64,000 bases of DNA from Streptomyces sp. DSM 110735 (GCF_016482685.1 NZ_JACYHF010000001.1:310001-374000); one strand, 5' to 3'; positions 1-8,747 are shown, counted from the first letter of the stretch. Notes: a model not told the origin generated them from the letters alone. Translations and numbers: made by a program.

Positions 1-765
1 GCCGTAGCCCTGCGCGCGCTGGTAGAGCGGCACACGGGTCTGCTTCTCGGTGGGCTCGGAGATCGCCCACTGGTTGTTCTGGCAGAAGAACACGACGGGG
101 GCGTTGTAGACCGCGGAGAAGGTGAAGGACTCCGCCACGTCGCCCTGGCTGGAGGCGCCGTCGCCGAAGTAGGCGATCACGGCCGAGTCCGCGCCGTCCT
201 TGGCCACGCCCATCGCGTAGCCGGTGGCGTGCAGCGTCTGGGAGCCGATGACGATCGTGTACAGGTGGAAGTTGTTGCCGTTGGGGTCCCAGCCGCCGTT
301 GTTCACCCCGCGGAACATGCCGAGCAGGTTGGTCGGGTCGACCCCGCGGCACCAGGCGACGCCGTGCTCGCGGTAGGTCGGGAAGACGTAGTCGTCCTCG
401 CGGGTGGCACGCCCCGAGCCGATCTGGGCGGCCTCCTGGCCGAGCAGCGAGGCCCACAGACCCAGCTCGCCCTGGCGCTGCAGGGCAGTGGCCTCGGCGT
501 CGAAGCGGCGGGTGAGCACCATGTCGCGGTAGAGACCGCGCAGCTCCTCGGGGGTGATGCCGTCGACGTACGCGTCGAACTCGGCGTGCGCCACACGCTC
601 GCCCTCGGGCGTCAGCAACTGCACCAGCTCGGGCTCGGTGTTCTTGCGCGCGGCGGTGCGGGTGGTGCTCCTGGTGCCGGTGGTGCCGGTGCTGGCGCCG
701 GTCTTCCCGGTCTTGCCTGCGGCGCCGCGTCGCGGCTTGCGCGCGGCACTGCTGTCCACGGTCAC
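1..765 (-). CDS. bkdA: 2-oxoacid dehydrogenase E1 alpha subunit, 3'-truncated by window edge
   Basis: This is the thiamine-diphosphate E1-alpha subunit of a branched-chain 2-oxoacid or pyruvate dehydrogenase complex, which decarboxylates a 2-oxoacid and passes the acyl group to E2. Residues 1-255 are visible and the rest lies left of the window. The ThDP/Mg motif GDGASSQGD is followed by QNNQWAIS, as expected for this family. The GTG at 765 was chosen because GGAGGA lies 6 nt upstream. The first ~45 residues are a Lys/Thr/Gly-rich tail that the family does not need. A second, complete E1a/E1b/E2 operon lies at 12247-15880, so the strain has two such complexes. By position I infer the first bkd operon, but a true pyruvate dehydrogenase cannot be excluded from this fragment. 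Confidence 0.88.
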   Translation of the reverse strand, partial: MTVDSSAARKPRRGAAGKTGKTGASTGTTGTRSTTRTAARKNTEPELVQLLTPEGERVAHAEFDAYVDGITPEELRGLYRDMVLTRRFDAEATALQRQGELGLWASLLGQEAAQIGSGRATREDDYVFPTYREHGVAWCRGVDPTNLLGMFRGVNNGGWDPNGNNFHLYTIVIGSQTLHATGYAMGVAKDGADSAVIAYFGDGASSQGDVAESFTFSAVYNAPVVFFCQNNQWAISEPTEKQTRVPLYQRAQGYG

Positions 766-1339
766 GTGTGCTCCTCCGTCGTTCCGGCTCCCGGGGTTGC
801 CGGTGAGCCTGGGGTCCCCCTTGCTCGGTCGGAGCCGGGGGAGCGGCCACCTGTTCACGACCACCGGGCACGGGGTGGGTGCCACTCGGCCGGGAACAGG
901 CGTGACAGGTGCCCCGGCGAGCGCCCTGCGACATTTACGTTACCCAGTGCTCCACATTTCTGTGAAACCCCACCTGACCTGCGATTTTGCTTGGATTTCC
1001 AAGTAAATCGACAGAGTCCGGAAGTTCCCTGGTCACAGCCTTGCAGGAGGCCGGAGCAACGGCACGTTATCCCGCTCACCCAGGTCACGGGAAGACTCCG
1101 GGCACGAGTGCGCACGGGCGTGGCGCGGGGTTCGGCGCCCGGTTCGGCACCTGCTCGGCGCCTGGTTCGGCGCATGGTTCTTCGCCGCCGTGGTGACTCC
1201 TTTTCGGAATTCCCCGGACGCCTTCGGAAAACCGCCCCGGAGTTCACGGCGGTACATCGTGTGACCGAATGCGATCGGCGGCGACTGCCTGTGACAAGGC
1301 CCAGCTCACGGCCGCTTTTCGTGCCCTAGCATCTGCCGC
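766..1339. other. 574-bp divergent intergenic region, no gene seen
   Basis: Divergent promoter region between bkdA and the phosphotransferase. No convincing gene is seen on either strand. It holds an operator-like dyad (982-1010) and, at about 1130-1190, several imperfect direct repeats of GGTTCGGCGC. Confidence 0.6.
982..1010. promoter_or_regulatory. operator-like dyad upstream of bkdA
   Basis: The inner arms CTTGGA (990-995) and TCCAAG (998-1003) are a perfect inverted repeat around TT. The outer arms CGATTT (982-987) and AAATCG (1005-1010) are also complementary, but offset by one base. The site lies about 220 bp upstream of the bkdA start, in locally AT-rich sequence. An Lrp/AsnC-type regulator such as the BkdR at 16041 is a reasonable candidate binder; that is inference. 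Confidence 0.4.
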
Positions 1340-2383
1340 GTGCAGCGCCTTTGTGTACCACCCCTCGTGCCCCACGCGCCCCCACTTGGCGCCTTGTTAC
1401 GTCTCTACGGAGCCGGTACGGCCCTCGCCTGCGAACCGGTCGACCAGGGGCTGCTCAACCGGGGGTACCGGGTGCGCACCACCCGGGGCCACTACTTCCT
1501 CAAGCACCATTTCGACCCGGACACCGCCGACCCCGCCGCCATCGAGCGCCGCCACCGCGCCACCGGGCGCCTGGCCGCGGTCGGCGTCCCGGTCGCCCAG
1601 CCGCTGACCCACCGCGAGGGCCGTACGGTCGCGGTGATCGGCGGGCACGCCTACGCCCTGCACCCCTGGATCGACGGCGGCCACCGGCACGGCGGTCAGC
1701 TCACCCGCGCCCAGAGCGCGCGCCTGGGCGCACTCCTGGGCGCCGTGCACGCCTGTCTGGAGCGCGTGATGCCGCCCAAGGGGCGCACCCGCCCGGCGAC
1801 CAGCCCGCACCCCGTGGAGAGCGCCGACCCGGCCGACACCTACGCGCTCATCGACGACCTGCTCGGCCGCGTCAGCCGCCACCGCCCCGCCGACACCTTC
1901 GACGAACTGGCCAGACGCCGCCTGCTGGAACGCCGTGACCTGCTGGAACAGCACGCGGGACGGCGTCCGCCGCGCGGCGGTCCGGTGGGCTGGGTGCACG
2001 GCGACTTCCACCCGTTCAACCTGCTCTACGTCGACGACGCCCCCGCCGCCATCGTCGACTGGGACCGGCTCGGCGTGCAGCCCCGCGCGGAGGAGGCGGT
2101 CCGCGCCGCCGCGATCTTCTTCCTGCGCCCGGCGGGCACGCTGGACCTGCCGAAGGTCAGGGCGTACGCCCGCACCTACCGGCGCGCGGCCCGCGCCACG
2201 CCCTCGGAGCTGGCGGCGGCCGTGCACCGGGTGTGGTGGGAGCGCCTGAACGACTTCTGGATGCTGCGCTGGCACTACGAGCGCGACGACACCCGCGCCG
2301 ACTGCCAGTTCCCCGCCGCCTCGGCGCTCGTGGTGTGGTGGACCCGCGAGTACGAGGCGGTCTGCGACGCCTTCACTGGCTGA
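1340..2383 (+). CDS. aminoglycoside/homoserine-kinase-like phosphotransferase (APH fold), TTA codon
   Basis: A cytoplasmic protein of 347 residues with the APH/choline-kinase fold. The catalytic loop HGDFHPFN begins at His220 (Asp222 is the likely base) and the metal-binding IVDWD follows at about 238-242. The substrate cannot be told from sequence. The GTG at 1340 sits 7 nt after a TAGCAT -10-like hexamer (1327-1332) with no Shine-Dalgarno sequence, which suggests a leaderless transcript. Codon 20 (1397-1399) is TTA, read in Streptomyces by the developmentally regulated bldA tRNA, so translation may be tied to development. It converges on the kinase gene that ends at 2531. Confidence 0.8.
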   Translation: MQRLCVPPLVPHAPPLGALLRLYGAGTALACEPVDQGLLNRGYRVRTTRGHYFLKHHFDPDTADPAAIERRHRATGRLAAVGVPVAQPLTHREGRTVAVIGGHAYALHPWIDGGHRHGGQLTRAQSARLGALLGAVHACLERVMPPKGRTRPATSPHPVESADPADTYALIDDLLGRVSRHRPADTFDELARRRLLERRDLLEQHAGRRPPRGGPVGWVHGDFHPFNLLYVDDAPAAIVDWDRLGVQPRAEEAVRAAAIFFLRPAGTLDLPKVRAYARTYRRAARATPSELAAAVHRVWWERLNDFWMLRWHYERDDTRADCQFPAASALVVWWTREYEAVCDAFTG

Positions 2384-2462
2384 GACGCCGTCACGGGCAG
2401 GGGCGTCCTTCACAAGCCGGGCGGGGCACGCTTCACCGCCCGGACAGGGCGCGCTTCACGAG

Positions 2463-2502
2463 CCGGGTGTCCGGCTCCGGTGACCCGGGACCCGTCACGG
2501 TG
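2463..2502. terminator. possible stem-loops in convergent gap
   Basis: Between the convergent phosphotransferase and kinase genes there are two short dyads. CCGGGT pairs with ACCCGG around a ~14-nt loop, and the 13-nt CGTCAC-G-GTGACG follows. Either could help termination, but both are weak compared with the long stems elsewhere in the window. Confidence 0.3.
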
Positions 2503-2530
2503 ACGTCGTGGGGCCCAGGGTCGGCGGGCT

Positions 2531-4216
2531 TCAAGTCCCGCTGTCGCCCGCGCTGCCCTCGGTCGTGGCGCCCTGGTCGGTGGTACCGGTCGTGGTGCCC
2601 GTGTTCGTGCCGCCGGTGTTCGTGGTGCCGGTGCTGGTACCGCCGGTGTTCGTGGTGCCGGTGCTGGTACCGCCGGTGTTCGACGTGCCCTGGCTCGCGC
2701 CCCCGTTGCCGGTGTTCGTGCCCTCGTCGTCCCCGCCGGTCGTGCCCTGGTCCGAGCCGCCGTCCGTGGTGTCGGAGGGGTCGTCCGTCGGGCCCGAGGT
2801 GGTGGGCGCGGTCTGGGTGTTCGACGGCGTCCGGTAACCGCCGCTGTAACCGCCCGAGCCGCCGCCCTGCGTGCCCGTGTTCTGGTCGGGCGCGTCGGTG
2901 GTGCCGTCGTCGGGGGTCTCGCTGGACTTGTCGTCCTTGTGGTGGGTCTTGGAGTGGCTCGGCGACGGCTTGTTCGTCGGGGTGTCGTCGCCGCCCGACT
3001 TGTTGAGCGCGAGCGCGACACCGGCCACCACCGCGACCACCGCGAGCGCGGCAAGGAGCCACAGCTTGCCGCGACCGCTGCCCCGGTTGCCGCTGCCCTC
3101 GAAGCCGCCGTCGTCACCGCGGCCGTAGCCGCCGGGCAGGATCGGCTGCGGGATCTGCGTGGTGCCGCCGCCGTACCCGCCGGACTGGGGCATCACGGTG
3201 GTGCCCGCGAAGCCGCCGGGCGGGGTGTGCCGGGCCTCGGGCGCGTCCACCGGACCGGTGTTCCAGGTGCCGGTGTGGCTGCCCTGGTCGTACAGCATCT
3301 GCAGGCCGTACTGGATCAGACCGCGCATCTCCTCCGCCGTCTGGAACCGGTCGTCCGGCTCCTTGGCGAGCGAGCGCATGACCAGCCCGTCCAGCTCCGG
3401 CGGGGCGCCGTCGGCGACCTGCGAGGGCGGCACCGGCATGTCCTGGACGTGCTGGTAGACCACCGAGAGCGGGGTCTCGCCGGTGAACGGGGGGCGCAGG
3501 GCGAGGAGTTCGTAGAGCAGGCAGCCGGTCGCGTACAGGTCGGAGCGGTGGTCGACGGCCTTGCCGAGCGCCTGCTCCGGGGAGAGGTACTGGGGGGTGC
3601 CCATGACCATGCCGGTCTGGGTCATCGTGGACTGCGCGCCGTGCAGGGCGCGCGCGATGCCGAAGTCCATCACCTTGACCGCGCCGTTGTCGGTGATGAT
3701 GACGTTGGCCGGCTTGATGTCACGGTGCACGATGCCGTGCTGGTGCGAGTAGGCGAGCGCGTCGAGGACGCCGGAGACGATGATCAGCGCCTGCTCGGGA
3801 CCCGGCGCCTCGGCGTCGATCAGCAGATCACGGATGGTGCGCCCCTCGACCAGCTCCATCACGATGTACGGCACGGCCTGGCCGTTCACCTCGTCCTCGC
3901 CGGAGTCGTACACGGCGACGATCGAGTGGTGGTTGAGCCCGGCGACCGACTGGGCCTCACGCGTGAAGCGCGCCTTGGACACCGGGTCCTCGGCGAGGTC
4001 GGCACGGAGCAGCTTGACCGCGACGGTGCGACCGAGACGGATGTCCTCGGCGGCGAACACCTCGGCCATGCCACCGCGGCCGAGCCGGTGCGTCAGCCGG
4101 TACCGGCCGTCGCCGACGAGGCCGCCGTTGCCCCACGCCTCCGGCGCGTCCGCCATGCCGCCCGCGGCCACCTCGGGGTCGTCGGACGGGCCTTGGGCGC
4201 CGTGCGTCTGTGCCAT
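2531..4216 (-). CDS. membrane Ser/Thr protein kinase (Hanks type), Thr/Gly-repeat ectodomain
   Basis: 561 residues. The N-terminal kinase domain (~40-300) has the glycine loop GRGGMAEV, the VAIE-type Lys in AVKLL, the catalytic loop HRDIKPANV, the DFG motif in MDFGIAR and the activation segment GTPQYLSPEQ. One membrane span (~384-403) follows a Gly/Pro-rich juxtamembrane region. The ectodomain (~404-561) has no PASTA domain. It is Thr/Ser/Gly/Asp-rich and ends in TNTGGTSTGT-type repeats. It is divergent from a second kinase at 4574 and lacks any obvious sensor domain, so its signal is unknown. Confidence 0.93.
   Translation of the reverse strand: MAQTHGAQGPSDDPEVAAGGMADAPEAWGNGGLVGDGRYRLTHRLGRGGMAEVFAAEDIRLGRTVAVKLLRADLAEDPVSKARFTREAQSVAGLNHHSIVAVYDSGEDEVNGQAVPYIVMELVEGRTIRDLLIDAEAPGPEQALIIVSGVLDALAYSHQHGIVHRDIKPANVIITDNGAVKVMDFGIARALHGAQSTMTQTGMVMGTPQYLSPEQALGKAVDHRSDLYATGCLLYELLALRPPFTGETPLSVVYQHVQDMPVPPSQVADGAPPELDGLVMRSLAKEPDDRFQTAEEMRGLIQYGLQMLYDQGSHTGTWNTGPVDAPEARHTPPGGFAGTTVMPQSGGYGGGTTQIPQPILPGGYGRGDDGGFEGSGNRGSGRGKLWLLAALAVVAVVAGVALALNKSGGDDTPTNKPSPSHSKTHHKDDKSSETPDDGTTDAPDQNTGTQGGGSGGYSGGYRTPSNTQTAPTTSGPTDDPSDTTDGGSDQGTTGGDDEGTNTGNGGASQGTSNTGGTSTGTTNTGGTSTGTTNTGGTNTGTTTGTTDQGATTEGSAGDSGT
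2611..2680 (-). repeat. 30-bp tandem repeat in kinase ectodomain
   Basis: Two identical 30-bp units (2611-2640 and 2641-2670) plus 10 bp of a third encode repeats of TNTGGTSTGT-like decapeptides in the extracellular tail of the kinase. The length is a multiple of three, so copy-number change would keep the frame. Confidence 0.9.
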
Positions 4217-4573
4217 CGGTCCTCGCCGTCGTTTCTGCCCGCATTTCGCGCGGTGTTGTTACGGTCTCCGTCGGCCACGCTACAGCCTTCGCGGTGGCCG
4301 CCGGTCCCGATCCGGGACGGGGCCGACCCGAGACGGACCGGCCATGAAACCGGTACCCCGCGCCCTCGTGCAAATTCCGTGCGGCCTCCGTACACCTGCT
4401 GTAACGCTTCCGCGACGCTTCCTTCGCGTACGGTCACGGAACGGGCACCGCGCTTGACGTGTCACTGCCCTGGGGCAGACTTGGCCGGGAATGACACATT
4501 CGATCAAGGCAGGTCCGCACACGGCGCGTTCGCTCTGCGGCGGCCCGCGCAGGCCAGTGGGGGACACGGAGAG
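4217..4573. other. 357-bp divergent promoter region between two kinases
   Basis: No gene seen. It carries the start regions of both kinase genes and a promoter candidate for the rightward gene. TGTCA (from 4460) and TGACA (about 4492) form a widely spaced inverted pair of unknown meaning. Confidence 0.5.
4454..4481 (+). promoter_or_regulatory. predicted sigma-70-type promoter for kinase at 4574
   Basis: TTGACG (4454-4459) and CAGACT (4476-4481) are separated by 16 bp, resembling a housekeeping promoter. The start codon is ~90 nt downstream. Confidence 0.4.
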
Positions 4574-6157
4574 ATGAGCCAGGACGGCGCACAGGGCCGG
4601 TACTCGGGGCGGGCGCTCGCCGGTGGCCGCTACCAACTGCGCGACCTGCTCGGCGAGGGCGGCATGGCCTCCGTGCACCTGGCCTACGACGCGGTGCTCG
4701 ACCGTCAGGTCGCGGTCAAGACCCTGCACACCGAACTCGGCCGCGAGCAGGCGTTCCGCGAGCGGTTCCGCCGCGAGGCGCAGGCCGTGGCCAAGCTCAC
4801 GCACACCAACATCGTCTCCGTCTTCGACACCGGCGAGGACGAAGCGGACGGTATGCCGTACATCGTCATGGAGTATGTCGAGGGCCGCCCCCTCGGCTCC
4901 GTCCTGACCGAGGACGTACGGCAGTTGGGCGCGATGCCCGCCGACAGGGCACTGAAGATCACCGCCGATGTGCTCGCGGCGCTGGAGATCAGCCACGAGA
5001 AGGGGCTCGTCCACCGCGACATCAAGCCCGGCAACGTGATGGTGACCCGGCGCGGCGTGGTCAAGGTGATGGACTTCGGCATCGCGCGGGCGATGCAGTC
5101 CGGGGTCACCTCGATGACCCAGACCGGCATGGTCGTCGGCACCCCCCAGTACCTCTCCCCCGAGCAGGCCCTCGGCCGGGGCGTGGACGCCCGCTCCGAC
5201 CTCTACTCGGTCGGCATCATGCTGTTCCAGCTCGTCACCGGGCGCCTGCCGTTCGACGCGGACTCGCCGCTGGCCATCGCGTACGCGCACGTTCAGGAGG
5301 AGCCGGTCGCGCCCTCCTCCATCAACCGCGCGCTGCCCCCGGCGGTGGACGCGCTGGTCGCCCGCGCGCTGAAGAAGAACCCCAACGAGCGCTTCCCCAC
5401 CGCCGAGGCGATGCGCGAGGAGTGCCTGCGCGTGGCGTCCTCGCTCCAGCCGGCGGCGCCGAGCATCGTGCCGGGCGCCGGTCCTGTGCAGAGCGGGGCG
5501 GGCGTCGGCTCGACCGTGTTCCCGCCGGTGGACCAGACGAGCCCCGCTCCGCCGCCCGGTCCGGTCCAGCAGCCGTACCAGCCGGTCGCGCCGCAGACGC
5601 CGTACGCCAATCCCGCCTACGGGTATCCGCAGCAGGGTGGCTACCCGACCACGCCGGTCGGGTACGGACAGTCCGGTTACGGCACCGCCCCCTCGGCTCC
5701 CCCGGCGTCCGGCAAGGGCAACCGGACCGTGGTGATCGCCTCGGTCGCCGTGGCCCTCGTCGCGGTCGCCGGGCTGCTCGTCGCGCTGACGGTGCGCGGC
5801 GACGGCGACAAGGAGGGCGGCAAGGGCGGGAGCAGCGCCTCCGCCTCCGCCACCACCGGGCACGCGGCGGGCTACCGGGGTCCCGACACCAGCAAGACCA
5901 TCGACAAGACCGAGTGCACCGAGCCCGACGAGTCGTACAACGACCCGGACAAGGTGCGGCTCCCGGACTTCCGCTACAAGTACGTGAAGTCCGTCAAGGA
6001 GTGCGCGCGGGCGGCGGGCTGGCGGGTGAAGGAGGTCCACGTCGACGAGAACACCTACGGCGAGGGGGCCGTCACCGACCAGTTCCCCAAGCCCGACACC
6101 GACGTCGACCCCAAGGACGTGGAGATCCAGCTCAACGTGTCCACGGGCAACCCGTGA
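4574..6157 (+). CDS. membrane Ser/Thr protein kinase with C-terminal PASTA-like domain
   Basis: 527 residues. The kinase domain (~15-275) shows GEGGMASV, AVKTL, HRDIKPGNV, MDFGIAR and GTPQYLSPEQ. A Pro/Gln/Gly/Tyr-rich linker leads to one membrane span (~386-407). Outside the membrane, residues ~455-525 (beginning RLPDFRYKYV and ending VEIQLNVS) look like a single PASTA domain, which in related kinases senses cell-wall fragments. ATG 4574 follows a GGAGAG stretch and is the first methionine before the kinase fold. It is divergent from the kinase at 2531 and followed by a strong terminator. Substrates are unknown. Confidence 0.92.
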   Translation: MSQDGAQGRYSGRALAGGRYQLRDLLGEGGMASVHLAYDAVLDRQVAVKTLHTELGREQAFRERFRREAQAVAKLTHTNIVSVFDTGEDEADGMPYIVMEYVEGRPLGSVLTEDVRQLGAMPADRALKITADVLAALEISHEKGLVHRDIKPGNVMVTRRGVVKVMDFGIARAMQSGVTSMTQTGMVVGTPQYLSPEQALGRGVDARSDLYSVGIMLFQLVTGRLPFDADSPLAIAYAHVQEEPVAPSSINRALPPAVDALVARALKKNPNERFPTAEAMREECLRVASSLQPAAPSIVPGAGPVQSGAGVGSTVFPPVDQTSPAPPPGPVQQPYQPVAPQTPYANPAYGYPQQGGYPTTPVGYGQSGYGTAPSAPPASGKGNRTVVIASVAVALVAVAGLLVALTVRGDGDKEGGKGGSSASASATTGHAAGYRGPDTSKTIDKTECTEPDESYNDPDKVRLPDFRYKYVKSVKECARAAGWRVKEVHVDENTYGEGAVTDQFPKPDTDVDPKDVEIQLNVSTGNP

Positions 6158-6187
6158 CCGGGCGATGAGCCCGTGACCGAGCGGTGA

Positions 6188-6220
6188 GAAGGGCCCGGCG
6201 GAGTGTCCGCCGGGCCCTTC
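6188..6220. terminator. strong bidirectional terminator hairpin
   Basis: A perfect 15-bp stem (6188-6202 with 6206-6220) around a GTG loop lies between convergent genes. There is no U-run, as is common in Streptomyces. Confidence 0.9.
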
Positions 6221-6279
6221 CGCGTGTCAGGTGTCGTCACGGGGTGCCGCTCGCGGGGCCCCGGAGGTCTCGCGGGGCT

Positions 6280-6834
6280 CTAGAGGTACGGTCCGCCCGA
6301 GCGACCGCCCGGGTGCTCGTCGTCGCCCTCGGGGGCCATGCCCGGCGGCAGGGCGCGGCGCATCTGCTCGAGCTGGGCCCGCGCGGCCATCTGCTGGGCG
6401 AACAGCGTGGTCTGGATGCCGTGGAAGAGACCCTCCAGCCAGCCCACGAGCTGCGCCTGGGCGATCCGCAGCTCCGCGTCGCTCGGGACGACCTCGTCGG
6501 TGAAGGGCAGCGAGAGCCGCTCCAGCTCCTCGACCAGCTCCGGCGCGAGGCCGTCCTCCAGCTCCTTGACCGAGCTGGCGTGGATCTCCTTGAGCCGCAC
6601 CCGGCTGGCCTCGTCGAGGGGAGCCGCGCGCACCTCCTCCAGGAGCTGCTTGATCATGCTGCCGATCCGCATGACCTTCGCGGGCTGCTCGACCTGCTCC
6701 GTCACCGGAATCTCGCGGGAGCCCTCGTCCCCGCCGCCTCCGAGCGCGGTGCCGTCCTGGCCCACGACGAGGATCTGGGGATTCTCCGGCGACCGTTCGT
6801 TCCTCGGCATCTCCATGCCGTCATTGTCTCGCAC
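6280..6834 (-). CDS. bpa: bacterial proteasome activator, Bpa/PafE family
   Basis: 184 residues. The central helical region (PAKVMRIGSMIKQLLEEVR to RIAQAQLVGWLEGLFHGIQ) matches the Bpa/PafE family, ring-shaped ATP-independent activators that open the 20S proteasome gate. The C-terminus ends GGPYL. Mycobacterial PafE, as I recall it, ends in a related GQYL motif that docks into the proteasome, so function is probably kept although the penultimate residues differ. The N-terminal ~50 residues are charged and Gly-rich, likely disordered. The start is uncertain: the Met at codon 7 (6816) is an alternative, and neither has a clear ribosome site. Confidence 0.8.
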   Translation of the reverse strand: MRDNDGMEMPRNERSPENPQILVVGQDGTALGGGGDEGSREIPVTEQVEQPAKVMRIGSMIKQLLEEVRAAPLDEASRVRLKEIHASSVKELEDGLAPELVEELERLSLPFTDEVVPSDAELRIAQAQLVGWLEGLFHGIQTTLFAQQMAARAQLEQMRRALPPGMAPEGDDEHPGGRSGGPYL

Positions 6835-7048
6835 GGCCCCACCCCATCACCGCCGCGCCCCCTCCCGCTGACGATCTCCCGGTCCGGACCGCCGTACGAC
6901 GCCGCGGCGGAGCCGCCGTAGACCTGACGGCCCATTCCGAAATGCCCGCGACCGCGCCGGATGTGAGGCTTGATTCCGTCGGTTTTCCGCCGGTCACGGC
7001 AACGGGCACGCCGCCGGACACGGCAACTGGTTCCGGGAGGTCACCGAC

Positions 7049-7624
7049 GTGACTCCAAGGCTGCGACTTCTGCTCCGCCTGGTGCGGCTGCTGCTCGTCC
7101 TCACGGCGGCGGCCGCGCCCGCAGGCGGTACCGCGACGGCGTACGGCGCCGAATCCGCCCCGCCGGGCTCCCCCGCGCACGCCGCGCCGCCGGGCACCTC
7201 CGCGTCGCCGTCCGCCTCGGGCGCCGTCACCGTCTCGCCCGCCGCGCGGACCCGCGCCTCCGCCTCGCCCACCGCCAGCCGCCCGGGTCCGTCGCGGGCG
7301 GGGAGCCTGGCCGGTGAGGGGCGGCTGCGCCCGGGACGCCCTGACGGTCCGGCGGCCGAGGAGGAGGGCACCGACACGGCGAGCGCCCCGGCTGCCGCCA
7401 CGACCCGAGTCGCCTATCCGGAGGAACCGGAGACCGCCGACATCCCGGCGAGCGCCCCGGCCGCCTCCGCCCCGGCGAGCGCGCCCGCCTCCCTGCCCGC
7501 CGCCGTGAACCAGGGTCAGCCCCCGGCCGAACCGGCGGACATCCTGCCGCTCGGCAGCGGTCTGATGCTGGTCGGCCTGGGTCTGGCGCTGGCGTTCGTC
7601 GGGCTGCGGGTGCGCCGGGACTGA
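7049..7624 (+). CDS. secreted Ala/Pro/Ser-rich protein with C-terminal membrane anchor
   Basis: 191 residues of unknown function. The N-terminus (RLRLLLRLVRLLLVLTAAAA) looks like a signal peptide with cleavage near the first GGTATA. Residues ~35-160 are low-complexity Ala/Pro/Ser/Thr. The end has LPLGSGLMLVGLGLALAFVG followed by RVRRD, a membrane span with a basic tail. It is not a clear LPXTG sortase substrate: LPLGSG precedes the span but the motif does not match LAXTG/LPXTG. GTG 7049 has GGGAGG 8 nt upstream. It ends 7 bp before the convergent oxidoreductase gene. Confidence 0.6.
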   Translation: MTPRLRLLLRLVRLLLVLTAAAAPAGGTATAYGAESAPPGSPAHAAPPGTSASPSASGAVTVSPAARTRASASPTASRPGPSRAGSLAGEGRLRPGRPDGPAAEEEGTDTASAPAAATTRVAYPEEPETADIPASAPAASAPASAPASLPAAVNQGQPPAEPADILPLGSGLMLVGLGLALAFVGLRVRRD

Positions 7625-7631
7625 CCGGGTT

Positions 7632-8612
7632 CTACGGAGCGACCAGCAGCACCTTGCCGATGTGGCCGCTGCCCTCCACCACCCGGTGCGCCTCGGCGGC
7701 GTCCGTCATGGGCAGCTCGCGGTCCACGACCGGGCGCACGACACCCGAGGCCAGCAGCGGCCACACGTGCTCGCGCACGGCGGCCACGATGGCCGCCTTC
7801 TCGCTCAGCGGCCGGGCGCGCAGCGAGGTCGCGCTGACCGCGCCGCGCTTCATGAGCAGGGCGCCGATGTTCAGCTCGGCCTTGACGCCGCCCTGCATGC
7901 CGATGATGACGAGGCGTCCGTTGACGGCCAGCGCCTGGACGTTGCGGTCCAGGTACTTGGCGCCCATGTTGTCGAGGATCACGTCGGCGCCCGCGCCGTC
8001 CGTGGCCCGCTCGATCTCGGCGACGAAGTCCTGCTCGCGATAGTTGATCAGGATGTCGACGCCCAGCTCGGCGCAGAAGTCCAGCTTCTCCTTGGACCCC
8101 GCCGTCACCGCGACGCGCGCTCCGACCGCCTTGGCCAACTGGATCGCCATGGTGCCGATGCCGCTGGAGCCGCCGTGCACGAGCAGCAGCTCACCCGGAC
8201 GCAGATGGGCGAGCATGAAGACGTTGGACCAGACGGTGCACACCACCTCGGGCAGCGCGGCCGCCCGGTCGAGGCTGATCCCGGCGGGAACGGGCAGCAA
8301 CTGCCCGGCCGGGACGACGACCTTCTGGGCGTAGCCGCCGCCCGAGAGCAGCGCGCACACCTCGTCGCCGACGGACCAGCCGGAGACGCCGGGACCGAGG
8401 GCGGCGATCCGGCCGGAACACTCGAGCCCGGGGTAGGGGGAGGCGCCGGGCGGCGGGTCGTAGAAGCCCTGCCGCTGCATGATGTCGGCGCGGTTCACGG
8501 CGGTGGCCACCACGTCGACCAGCACCTCGCCCTCGCCGGGCGCGGGATCGGGCACCTCCTCCCACACCAGCTTCTCGGGACCGCCGGGTTCGGGAATGGT
8601 GATCGCATACAT
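7632..8612 (-). CDS. NAD(P)H quinone oxidoreductase, PIG3-type zinc-independent MDR
   Basis: 326 residues. A medium-chain dehydrogenase/reductase of the TP53I3/PIG3 quinone oxidoreductase type. GroES-like domain at ~1-115 (NRADIMQRQGFYDPPPG, GLECSGRI) and Rossmann domain with HGGSSGIGTMAIQLAK at ~145-160. No zinc-binding cysteine cluster is present. It probably reduces quinones with NADPH in the cytoplasm, but the physiological substrate is not evident. No operon partner: the next gene upstream is >110 bp away. Confidence 0.88.
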   Translation of the reverse strand: MYAITIPEPGGPEKLVWEEVPDPAPGEGEVLVDVVATAVNRADIMQRQGFYDPPPGASPYPGLECSGRIAALGPGVSGWSVGDEVCALLSGGGYAQKVVVPAGQLLPVPAGISLDRAAALPEVVCTVWSNVFMLAHLRPGELLLVHGGSSGIGTMAIQLAKAVGARVAVTAGSKEKLDFCAELGVDILINYREQDFVAEIERATDGAGADVILDNMGAKYLDRNVQALAVNGRLVIIGMQGGVKAELNIGALLMKRGAVSATSLRARPLSEKAAIVAAVREHVWPLLASGVVRPVVDRELPMTDAAEAHRVVEGSGHIGKVLLVAP

Positions 8613-8681
8613 GCCTGCGACGCTACTCCCCGGTGCCGTCGCCCGGCGCCCGCCCCGCGCAGTCGCCGCTCAGCCTCCGGG

Positions 8682-8747
8682 GCAGCCGCCGGACAGCGGG
8701 TGCTCAGCCGCCGGGCAGCGGGTGCTCAGCCGCCGGGCAGCGGGCGG
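8682..8747 (-). repeat. ~22-bp tandem duplication spanning a stop codon
   Basis: Two near-identical 22-bp units beginning TCAGCCGCCGGGCAGCGG lie at 8704-8725 and 8726-8747, with a degenerate copy to the left. The right unit includes the K+ channel stop codon (8726-8728) and the last codons, so the stop and tail have been duplicated downstream of the gene. Confidence 0.8.

Noticed and set aside
2939..4573. Long open frame in front of the kinase at 4574
   Set aside because: It is the reverse-strand shadow of the divergent kinase gene; the sequence is Arg/Gly/His-rich and without domains.
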